Assembly: GCA_016110215.1 (NCBI GenBank)
Contig: JADWQD010000005.1
Coordinates: 930,001 to 994,000 of the forward strand
DNA: 64,000 bases
From: Capronia americana
Lineage: Eukaryota > Ascomycota > Eurotiomycetes > Chaetothyriales > Herpotrichiellaceae
Reading direction: 5' to 3'
Shown here: positions 30,995 to 40,527 of the stretch, piece by piece
Layout: each line of letters opens with the position of its first letter
How positions within the stretch are numbered: position 1 is the first letter of the stretch
Position numbers and translations under genes: made by a program
Notes under the pieces: generated by a model
Databases searched by the model: none
What the model was told of the DNA's origin: nothing
The model's input: the letters and a program-made list of their open reading frames with translations, nothing else

Positions 30995-32092
30995 TATGGG
31001 AGCTACCAGGGTATTGGCAAGGCAAGCTCTCTGGGCTTTTGCTTCACCTGTCTTCGCGTATCTGCCGTCAAAATGAGATGCTCCAGGCTCCGGAAAGCTG
31101 ACCTTGGCGGCTGGGCTCCCGTTGTGGTGAGAGCCATCAATCTCGCTATGGCTTGAAATGGTGCATCAAATGTGGTGTCAAGTCTCGATCGAATCCAAAT
31201 TACTGGGTACTCGCCGCCTCAGAGCAAGAAAACACATGCCGAACATCCGATTGGATAGGTCTAATGCTACCTGCCGGTAATGACAACCTCCTCTCATACT
31301 GCAGGGACATGTGATGGTGCCGCTCACTGCTGCTCGGTCGTCCAGTTTCTCGAGATTGAACAACGGGCGCAGCGCGTGGGCGGATGGTGTGCCGCCAAGT
31401 CTGGCCAAGCCGGCGGACCTCACTGTCGATGCAACGCGGACCAAACGGATCGCTCAGTCGAGGAACAAGGCTACATGCCCCGATCGGGAACGAACCAACC
31501 GTGCGGCTCATATCAAGAACGTGCTCGCGACCTGCTCGATCTGCTCGCTTCCGCTACCAAATATTAATGGTTCCTTAGATTTTTTTCAGATCTTCTTAGC
31601 AGCCAAGCCCGCTCGGGTTGCAGCCAAGCTTCTGGAAGTCATGATTGCTGCTTGGAGTTGCTTCTCCTGCTCTTAGGTGTGGATTATCTGGTCTTGGCTG
31701 TTGCTTTGTCCCCTCCTTCGCGGGCGACATGCCTGCCTCTGAACCATGTCTAGATCGGTCTGACTCCCTGTACAGCCTCCAGTGCGGCGTCGGCGTTACC
31801 CGAACCATTGGCGACAATCTGCTGATGGAGTGTTCTACACGAATGAGGTGCGTAGAGGCGAAGAAGAAAACCCTCGTTGTCGTGTCCGATGGGGCGGACC
31901 AGCACCATGAACTTACTGCGGCCAAGAAAAACATATTTGCGGTTACAAGCAATGTGCCCTTTTCTTGGTATGACAGGGAAGGGTCGCCCGACATAAAAGC
32001 CCTGTCCAACCCTCTGTCTCATTTCTGTCCCTCTGCACTCGACCCAACTCAACACCACTGATCGAGACAAGTCTGCTCGAACCCCGGTCACA

Positions 32093-33977
32093 ATGGCAGT
32101 CCTCTCCCAGTACGACTATGTCTTCGCCATCGGCACCTTGTTTGCCTTGCTTGACGCCTACAACAATGGCGCAAGTAAGTTCCCCATGCAATTACCTACT
32201 TCGAAGGATAGTACTGATAGATCGGATAGATGATGTTGCAAACAGCTGGGCTACCAGTGTCTCATCACGATCTGTCACATACCAACAAGCCATGGTTCTC
32301 GGTGCCGTCTTTGAGATGGTTGGAGCTATCACCGTCGGTGCTCGAACTGCCTCCACCATCAAGAACAAGATCATTCCTCTCAGTGCCTTCCAGGACAACG
32401 CCGGAGTCCAGATGCTTGCATTCACATGTGCTCTTGCAGGTGCCTCAATGTGGGTCATGTGGTGCACTCGACATTCAGCTCACGTCTCCTCGTCCTATTC
32501 ACTGATCTCTGCTGTCGCTGGCGTCGGTGTCGCCACCGCCGGAGCCTCTCAAGTGGAGTGGGGCTGGAACGGCGGCCAGGGCCTGGGTGCCATCTTCGCT
32601 GGCCTGGGATTGGCCCCTCTCATCTCTGGTGGTTTCGCGGCGACCATTTTCATGCTCATCAAACTCGTTGTGCATCTCCGCAAGAACCCAATGCCATGGG
32701 CCGTTTACACCTCGCCCTTCTTCTTCCTCGTCGCAGGAACGATCTGCACACTGTCCGTCGTCTACAAGGGCTCACCAAATCTCGGTTTGAACAAGAAACC
32801 CTCTTGGTATATCGCCTCGGTCACAATGGGCGTCGGCGGCGGTTTATTTGTGCTGTCTGGCATCTTTTTCGTCCCCTGGCTGTATGCTAAAACCATCAAG
32901 AAAGATCATACCATCAGATTCTGGCACTTACCCATGGGTCCCCTGCTCTGGAAGCGACCGCCTCCTGCCGAGGTCCGTGAGCATGCCAATGTACCTGACT
33001 ATGCTGTTGTGCAAAAGGATGATGAGGACGAGTCGACTCACTCCAGCGATCTAGGTGTCAAGGTCGAAGGTGATGGGATCAAGGTTCCTGTCCAAGGTTC
33101 ACATGAGAAACCACGGCAGGACCGAAGTCTCGCTGAGGCTGAGTCTGCTACCCCTCAATTGACCTACAAGGAACGCGTGGCCGAAGCCCAGGAACGATTC
33201 CACTCCAAGCTTCGCAAGAAGAAAGGCCCCCTCGGCTGGGCCATGCGCATGCTGCACAACAACCCCCTTGCTCCTGGCGAAATCTATGAACTGAAGAACA
33301 TCAAGATCATCCTCAAGCGCATTCCCGCCATGATCACGGTCGCGGCTCTCTACGGTGTCAATTACGACATCCACGCCGCACAGACTGGTATTCACGGTAC
33401 GCCCGAAGGCCGCCGCATGGAGCGAGTGTACTCTCACGCCACCAAGTATCCCAACGAGGTGGAGCATACCTACTCGTACATCCAGGTCATCACCGCCTGC
33501 ACCGCCTCATTCGCCCACGGCGCCAACGATATCGGCAATGCTGTCGGTCCCTGGGCGGTCATCTACTCCGCCTGGCATACCGGTGATGCCGCCAAGTCCA
33601 GCGCCGAGGTCCCCATCTGGCAACTTGCCGTGCTCTCCGCTACGCTGTCAGTCGGTCTGATCACCTATGGCTACAACATCATGAAAGTCATGGGAAACAA
33701 GATCACCTACCATTCACCCTCTCGCGGTTCCTCCATGGAGATGGGCGCCGCCATCACAGTCCTTCTGTTCTCGCAATACAAGCTCCCCGTCTCGACTTCC
33801 ATGTGTATCACGGGCGCGACCGTCGGCGTCGGCCTCTGCAACGGCCACTGGAGAGCAGTCAACTGGCAGCGAGTCGGTCTGCTGGGCTTCTCCTGGCTCA
33901 TGACCATTCCCGTTGCTGGCACCCTGGCGGGTTGCATTATGGGTATTGTCCTCAACGCCCCTCACTTCCTGTCATAG
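32093..33977 (+). CDS. PiT-family inorganic phosphate transporter (Pho89/PHO-4 type)
   Basis: Two exons: 32093-32174 and 32230-33977 (GTAAGT donor, GATAG acceptor), giving 609 residues. Splicing joins DAYNNGA to NDVANSWATSVSSRS, restoring the first GANDVANSxA signature of the PiT family; the second copy, SFAHGANDIGNAVGPWAVIY, is near residue 475. The protein has about twelve hydrophobic segments in two halves, separated by a charged cytosolic loop (about residues 285-400, with an acidic DDEDEST and a basic SKLRKKKG). PiT proteins such as yeast Pho89 and Neurospora PHO-4 import phosphate with Na+ or H+ across the plasma membrane and are usually induced by phosphate starvation. It borders the peptide cluster on its left but is itself a core transporter. 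Confidence 0.92.
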
Positions 33978-34255
33978 GCCAGACATTCGGTTTCCTCTCA
34001 AAGGGCACTTCACGCACGGTTACGCATACATCTTTCTCCAGAAATTTCGGAGCTGACATGGGTGAGAGGGCTTGTTGTCCTTGTTGAACAGACCTAGACG
34101 ATGACGACTATTGTTGAACAATTATTTTCTCAATGCTATACCCTTACTGTCCTCTGTAGACATGATCATCACACGTCTGCATGTGTTCATTATCTGTGTC
34201 TTCCCATCTCAATCCCTGCTTGGCAGGATCAGGTCATCGCCGATGGCGCTTGTGC

Positions 34256-35198
34256 TTAGTCCCAATACTCGACCGCGGTGTCAGAATCGCGCTTGGATTT
34301 CTTGTCCCTGTAGTACTGTTAGACCAGTGTTACAGTATACGGAGGAGTTGGACGGAGGTAGGAAAATAAGGGGGGGAGAATCGCCATGAGCCGGAAACGG
34401 AGATGGAGACAGACAGGGAGAGCCAGAGGGAGAGATGACTAACCAGTACTCGACTGCGGTGTTGGAGTCGCGTTTCGCCTTCTTATCCCTGCAGTGAGTG
34501 AGTCTTGTTAGCACGACCGGGTGATGGAATCGTTTTGTTTTGGAAGACAAGGGGGCTGATTGACTTACCAGTATTCAACGGCCGTGTCGGAGTCACGCTT
34601 CGCTTTCTTGTCCCTATAAGGCCCTGTTAGAGATGTCCTCCGTCGAAAGAGGCGGGGGAGGAGGGGTGTTGCAGGGAATGGAGTAAGTCGGGGGGATGTT
34701 TGGTTGTCAGAGAAAGGGCTGACTTGCCAGTATTCGACGGCGGTGTTGCTGTCTGGGCTACGCTTGTCCCAGTATTCCACGGCGGTGTCACTTTCGGGGC
34801 TTCGTTTGTCCCAGTACTCCACGGCCGTATCGCTATCTGGGCTGCGCTTGTCCCAATATCTAAGAGAGCCTGTCAGTGTCATGGCCAGTATGCATCGATC
34901 TATTTAACTCACTCAACAGCGGTGTCGCTGTCTGGGCTGCGCTTGTCCCAGTATTCAACAGCGGTGTCACTATCAGGACTGCGCTTGTCCCAGTACTCAA
35001 CGGCAGTATCGCTGTCCGGGCTGCGCTTGTCCCAATACCTGATTCAAATTAGCTGGAGGACAGAGTAACAGAACTGTATACTCACTCGACAGCAGTATCA
35101 CTGTCCGGGCTCCGCTTGTCCCAATACTCAACGGCGGTGTTGCTATCGGGGCTGCGCTTATCCCAGTACTCGACCGCAGTATCCTCAGCCCGTTTCGC
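34256..35198 (-). repeat. Tandem coding repeat: twelve core cassettes split by five introns
   Basis: The unit is 42 nt (14 residues, SPDSDTAVEYWDKR) in the 5' exons and 45 nt in the 3' exons, where exons 5 and 6 are each exactly 45 nt and encode one cassette. Codon choice differs between copies while the peptide stays nearly fixed, consistent with selection on the core. Confidence 0.9.
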
Positions 35199-35328
35199 CT
35201 CCGAGATGTCAATGATAGGCCAGCAAGTTCGAGGATGGACATACCCTTTCAATCACAGGCCTCGCTGCTGGGAGTGCGACCACAGTCACTGCAGTGGCAA
35301 CGCAGAGCAAGAAAGCGTACTTGACCAT
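34256..35328 (-). CDS. Kex2-processed repeat precursor of a putative RiPP (dikaritin-like)
   Basis: Precursor with a signal peptide and twelve core repeats. Seven exons: 35245-35328, 35086-35198, 34913-35038, 34728-34859, 34569-34613, 34444-34488 and 34256-34307; every junction keeps frame, giving 198 residues. Exon 1 (28 codons) is a hydrophobic signal sequence (MVKYAFLLCVATAVTVVA) ending PVIER. The remaining exons encode twelve copies of [DN]TAVEYWD, each preceded by a dibasic KR: AKR first, then DKR eight times, then DKKAKR twice and DKKSKR once. Core variants: SPDSDTAVEYW (five), SPDSNTAVEYW (two), SPESDTAVEYW, AEDTAVEYW, DSDTAVEYW (two) and DSNTAVEYW. This is the layout of fungal dikaritin precursors (ustiloxin, phomopsin, asperipin), cut by a Kex2-type protease in the Golgi. 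Introns 2-6 all fall at the Glu-Tyr-Trp end of a core; the intron after exon 4 is GC-AG. The exon 2 acceptor could lie 15 nt later, in frame, which would remove the first KR. The mature product is unknown. Confidence 0.9.
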
Positions 35329-36142
35329 GATGGCTGGAAAGTGTCGACGACGACGCTAATTACCTTGAAGAAAGTTTGTGGATCGTCAAGCCGTTGCTGG
35401 GGGGTGTGATTGAAGCTGGCAGTGACGGTCGATTCCGATGCTGCTGTCGAGCTTAATCACCGGCAACACCTACACCAACCGAACCACTCTTATATACCCA
35501 TTTTGAACTTCCAGCTGTGACGTAGAGCCTTTTCAGCCAGGGGACATGTCACTGTGGGGAGAGCCTACAAAGCAGCGTCGATCCATGTCTGACTCGGTCG
35601 TCTCTCGATCAAGGAGAGTGTAGCCGTCGGATGGTGACGCCCACAGTCACAGTGAACAGGCGCCTCAGCGGTGACGATGGCGACGTCCGTGACAGGAGGG
35701 ACACCAGCACACAAGGCTGGACACAAGGCTGGGCACTGCGGACCACAGACTGTTTAGACGCAGTATCTAACAGCTGTCATGCCTGATGACAACCCTGCTG
35801 ACCGTGGCGTTCCTTCTCGGTCAGCATGGCTGTCATCATATACGCTCACCCAGCAGAGACATCATGACCGATAGCCTTGTCTACTGCTGCGTATGAACAA
35901 TGCGCGATTCTAAGGATTCGTACATGTCAGAAACGGGGAACCATTCGAGTTGTGGCATGGACACAGTGATGCTGCATCGCTTCATGCATACGCCAACTCG
36001 TTAGGGAAGGCCTTCCGCTTCAAGATGAATTGAAGGATAACTTTCAGTACTCGATGACTCACTCTCGAGTGCAATATCTATCGCAAAGAAACAGTCGCGA
36101 TTCCAATCCACCCACTGTGTCAACGAACTCAACTTGTAAAGG
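35329..36142. promoter_or_regulatory. Bidirectional promoter region, RiPP precursor / MFS transporter
   Basis: 814 bp between the divergent start codons of the precursor and the MFS gene, which favours shared control. A TATA box for the precursor lies at 35489-35496. No pathway operator could be identified. Confidence 0.6.
35489..35496 (-). promoter_or_regulatory. TATA box of the RiPP precursor gene
   Basis: TATATAAG on the minus strand, about 160 bp upstream of the precursor ATG, a plausible distance with a short 5' UTR. A clear TATA box is consistent with strong, regulated expression. Confidence 0.55.
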
Positions 36143-37731
36143 ATGTACTCCAGCAAGCAGGAGTCTGCTCTCTTGGACACTCGACAGCTCACCTATGTCC
36201 GACTCCTGTGTTTGACCTGTGGCCTCGGGGGCCTTCAGACGGTCTGGGCGATGATCATATCGCATGGGAGCGTAAGTGGCGACACTCGTCAACCTTTTGC
36301 TGTCGGCCATCATCGCTAACTTTCTAAAGCCATACCTGACATCACTCGGATTATCGCGGTCGACGACTGCTCTGGTATGGGCGTCAAGCCCTGCCTGTGG
36401 ATTCTTGCAGCCCGTCATTGGCATCATGAGCGATCGTTGCACTCTCTCCTGGGGACGCCGCCGGCCCTTCATCTTAGCTGGGGCAGTGTCTTCCATGGCT
36501 TGCATTCTGGCTTTGGCTTGGGTGGAAGCGTTGTTTGGACCTGACCTCCGCTTGACACAGATCATGGCCATACTGATCGTGGTGCTGCTGAATATCTCAA
36601 TGACACCGCTCGCATTCGGCCTACGGTCTTTGATCACAGATCTCGCGGTTGCCGAAGCACAGAGCCAAGTCACTGCGTGGGCAAGTTATTCGGCGTTTGC
36701 TGCCAACATCCTGAGTCTATGGGCGGGGAGTCTCGATCTGCCGAAGGTGCTCGGGGTGGCTTCCCTGACCCAGTTCCAAGCACTCAGCATCATCGCGTGC
36801 GTCAGTCTCACGACAACAACGACAGTCTGTCTCTGGACGGCAAAGGAGCAAAACCCGAAGCTGGATGTGACACTTGCGGAGTGCAAGACCATGGGACTAC
36901 GCGAAGTGCTGCATTCAGTCAGACAAGCCTACAGACACACTCCCCCTCGGATCAAACGGGTCTTCGCCGTCCAGGTCTTTTCGTGGACTGCATGGTTCCC
37001 ATTTCTGTTCTACATGACCAGGTAAGCCTTCTTGGCCCAGACACGCGATATCAAGACTGACCGGATGGTATAGCTACGTGAACACACGATGTAAGTATCA
37101 TATTCTCTGTAACAGAATATGCTGCTGAATCCCACTAGATGCCCTTTCCCAGCTACGAACATTCCACGGCTGGACCGACATCACCGAACTCTTGACCACC
37201 CACGGCACCCAAATCGGCTCGACGGCCCTCCTAATGTGGACGGCCGTCTCCTTTGCAACAACTCTGGTTCTTACACACATCATTCGCAGACCTCGCCGTC
37301 GGTGTTCTGCTGCGCCTCGACCGGGAGATGCAGACCTCTCCATGGCGACGGCCTGGACGTGCAGCCACGTCATCTTCGCAACCTGCATGGTCTTGACCCT
37401 AGTGGTGAAATCCTGGGAAGGCACAGTCGTTCTGGTCTCGCTAGTCGGCTGTTCCTGGGCGGCCTCACAATGGATCCCGCACGCCATCATCGGGGCGGAG
37501 ATTTCCCCCAAACATGACATGGACGATACGCTGGTAGAATATCGGGGCGCTATCTTGGGTCTGCACAACTTGGCCATTTCTGCGCCACAGATCGTGGCGG
37601 CCTCCGCGAGTAGTGGAATTATGTGGTTGATGACGGCGGCAGGAAGCGTCGAGCCAGCGGTGTGGCCGCTGAGAGTGGCTGCGCTTCCTGCAATGATTGC
37701 AGCCACGCTGGCCTGTGGGTTGGATGCTTGA
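36143..37731 (+). CDS. MFS transporter, sucrose/alpha-glucoside permease-like, in the RiPP cluster
   Basis: Four exons: 36143-36271, 36330-37021, 37074-37090 (a 17-nt micro-exon) and 37139-37731. All are GT-AG and in frame, giving 476 residues. About 11-12 membrane segments are visible. An MFS signature follows the third helix (GIMSDRCTLSWGRRRPFILA, the D-R-x3-x-G-R-R-R-P form), which together with an N-terminal CGLGGLQTVW resembles the SUC/Sut1 disaccharide-proton symporter branch. Family membership suggests sugar transport, but its head-to-head position with the peptide precursor suggests recruitment as the product exporter, as MFS genes occur in ustiloxin-type clusters. That role is inference. 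The start chosen is the ATG that makes exon 1 a full first helix. Confidence 0.82.
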
Positions 37732-38681
37732 GGTGTCAATTCAATAAATGCTGTGCACGCCATATCCAATTAACGACATAGAGCGCCGCGTGTCTCTGCC
37801 TTTTCCTTCAGTTTCGCCTCTAGAGTTTGATGATTACCTTCCCAGCTTCCCGGATGCGCCCCGAACTCTTCGAGCAGCCAGACCAGCCACATGAAAGGTG
37901 CTGCGATGCACCCAGCATGTCACCCCAATCCTGTGTGAATTCCTCGAGTCAAATCTACCAAGTAAATGCCCACATCAATGCATGTACGACCCAGTCCGCG
38001 TATGCAAGTTGGGTGACCTGAGGCCGGGACGAAATGTATGCCTTCCAAATATGGCTAGCTTGTCGGGAATAGAGCTGAAAGTGGACCCAGGCCCATTACG
38101 CTAACTGGTTAGTCAACTATTAGCCGGGTTAAGTAGCACCGAGTTCGCACTGACGTAATTACTTTACTGTGTACACAGAACCCAGCACCTCGTACGTACA
38201 TGTACACCTGTCAGCAGTCAGTCAGCAATGCATACATGAACGACGTGGACGAGCTGAAGGATTGTTTGCACAGGGCCGCGTTCCGCGTCGATCATCCTAC
38301 TGACAGTAGGATACATCGGTGACGCTACATCAGTGACAGTACTCTTTTCGATGTCGGCAGAATGGGGCATTCAGCCCCGCCTTCTGACTTCCCCTTTGGC
38401 CGTCTCTTTCATGCATGCATGCGTGATGTGATATGTTGTGGTTTACTTCGCTCTTCCGGTCACACAAGTGCGTACTTGGACCGGTGGTTGCATGGCATGG
38501 CATGGCGTGGGCAGGCACATCATAGCAGGTCTACCGTTCCCTCCAGAATCGGGCTGAGCTGAGTTGAGGTTTCTTCTACTGTCTCTACTGTCCCTTCCAC
38601 AAACCCGTCCGTGAAGCACGGCCGACCAGCTAAATACCAAACACGCATGTGCTGTCTGAAGCCTACTGTCCCTTCCGCTCA
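37732..38681. other. Intergenic region, no gene seen
   Basis: 950 bp between two plus-strand genes. Only short frames. It includes the promoter of the UstYa gene at 38682; several CATG/GCATGC runs occur near 38410-38515. Confidence 0.5.
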
Positions 38682-39949
38682 ATGGAGCAGGACGAGAAAG
38701 AGCGCACTCAACAATCATCCTCCATGGAAACAGCCAGATTAATCGATGAGGACAGTTCGAGTCCAAGTTCAAGTCCAGATTCGAGATCGCCACGCAGCAA
38801 GAGTTGGAACTGGAGCCGCAGCCATGGCGCAGTCTGGTCTCCAGACGCAGAAGGAGAGGCAAGAGCAGCAGGAAGACCGTCCAACTTGAAACGACATCTC
38901 CGCAACCAGGGCCCCGCGTTCTGGGTCCTGCACGGCATTCTCCTCCTCGTTTCGTCCTCTCTGGCTCTGGTGGGAGTCATGAGTCTTGCGATGTCGACCT
39001 CTTCGCATAGCCGCGGCAACGAAGTCATGTGGTCGCCTGTCTTGGACGCGGTGCCTGTGCAGAAGACCCGATTCAATGAAACGTTCATGTATCCGACACG
39101 GTACCCATCGCGGTTTTCGCAGGGCCAGGAGTCCGAGGACGAATGGCGGAAGTGGACTGCTCATCGTGAGTTGAATCCGGTCCACTGATTTTCGTGGGGC
39201 TTGAAACCAGGCCTCTAGTGCTTGTGTGTATGGATGTTTGCTCAATACTGTGCTAATGCGTCTGGTGGCCCTGTCGCAGCAATGCTCAACGGGCAAAACG
39301 GCACAATCGCCGTCTCTGAAGAGACGGTCAACAATATCGCCCTATCGTACAGTCCTGAGTGGAAAGAGTCAATAGTCCGGCTATCTCATGCCGGTGAAAC
39401 AAGATATATGGGCCAGATCGCCATGTTTCATCATATGCATTGTTTGGTATGTAACCCCCATCTCCAGTCAAGCCTTGTGTTGTCCCGTCTTGTTCTTCTG
39501 ATATTCAGACGGACTGGACGGGCAACAGGTTTCAATACGGACTGCTGACATGATGTCGACATCTCTGGCAGAATATACTCCGCCACGCCGTCCACCCAGA
39601 AATATACGGCTCCGCAGCAGGCGGTGGCCATCTCGGTAAGAACGAACGGCCTGCCGGGGGCATCAGACTTCCCCGGTTTTAAGAAATCCAGCTAACGCTC
39701 CCCTCACCATGTCCAGACCACTGCATAGAGAGCCTCCGCGAAGTGCTCATGTGTAACCCACATGGCGGAGAGGTGATTCTATTCCACTGGATGGAGGACT
39801 CGGACAAGCCGTACCCGGACTATAACACGTGGCACCGGTGTCGAGATGCGAACGCCATCTTGGACTGGGCATTAGACCACACCGTGAATATTCGGGGTCC
39901 GTTGAGAAAGCCAGATGACGCGTTTGCATTGCAGAGTCCTCCGTATTGA
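38682..39949 (+). CDS. UstYa-family (DUF3328) oxidative cyclisation protein, copy 1
   Basis: Four exons: 38682-39165, 39280-39446, 39572-39635 and 39717-39949, giving 315 residues. A cytosolic N-terminus of about 85 Ser-rich residues leads to one membrane helix (FWVLHGILLLVSSSLALVGV), making a type II membrane protein with a lumenal catalytic part. The two HXXHC motifs that define UstYa proteins appear only after splicing: HHMHC (end of exon 2) and HLDHC (across exons 3 and 4). The typical IESLREVLMCNP, LFHWMED and HRCRD blocks follow. The linker between helix and first motif has the usual DEWRKWT. UstYa proteins catalyse copper-dependent oxidative cross-linking of RiPP core peptides in the secretory pathway. 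Five proteins of this type lie within 12 kb. Confidence 0.9.
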
Positions 39950-40527
39950 TATTTCTGTACTGGAGAAGCATGGATGGGAATAGCAGCGTAGAATGACCGA
40001 TCCAGGGCATTTTAGATGGTTTGCAGACCGAGACCGAAACTCAACTGATCCTGGACGTTAATCGATCATCAGCCCCAGCTTGCACGTCATGATACAAACT
40101 GTATAGTAATTTACGCCTGTCCGCCGTGGTAGAATCGACACAGTAGTATTGTTATGGAAAGAGGTACGAGTAGGATCACTCCCTACCAGTGACAATGACG
40201 TTGACAGTGACGGTGCCGGTGACCGACGTATTATATACGAAGAGCTCCTTTCCTGACAGTCATCTTGTGCTCACGAAGACCCCACGCATGATTATCGCAC
40301 AGCTAGTGAGTGAATGACCCCGAATGGACTTGGAATCTCCCGAGCTGAGGGGGGAGATACTCTTACCGAATCTGGCCGTGTGTACAGGATACTGTACAGC
40401 GCGTGCAGGTGTGTTAGATAAGATGCTGTCCGCCGAGTATGGGCCACACATCTCGCTCGGGCATTTGCGGTATCAGGAGCTGTACCAGTGACAGTGCCAG
40501 TGCCAGTGTTAGTATACTCCGATCGAC
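39950..40527. other. Intergenic region with GACAGTG-type repeats
   Basis: 578 bp holding the upstream region of the FAS1 gene. There are imperfect CAGTGAC/GACGGTG repeats at about 40190-40225 and CAGTGCC at about 40485-40510, and TATATAC near 40231. No gene. Confidence 0.5.

Larger units (their letters stand above)
30416..32092. promoter_or_regulatory. Divergent upstream region, prolyl-tRNA synthetase / phosphate transporter
   Basis: About 1.7 kb between divergent start codons. Two CACGTG E-boxes lie at 30631-30636 and 30989-30994. Frames in this stretch have no recognisable content. Confidence 0.45.

Noticed and set aside
31311..32061. Frames upstream of the phosphate transporter, 120-138 codons
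   Set aside because: They overlap others on both strands and contain no recognisable protein; treated as promoter/5' UTR.
36059..36673. 204-codon minus-strand frame opposite the MFS gene
   Set aside because: Shadow of the MFS coding exons; composition follows the opposite strand.
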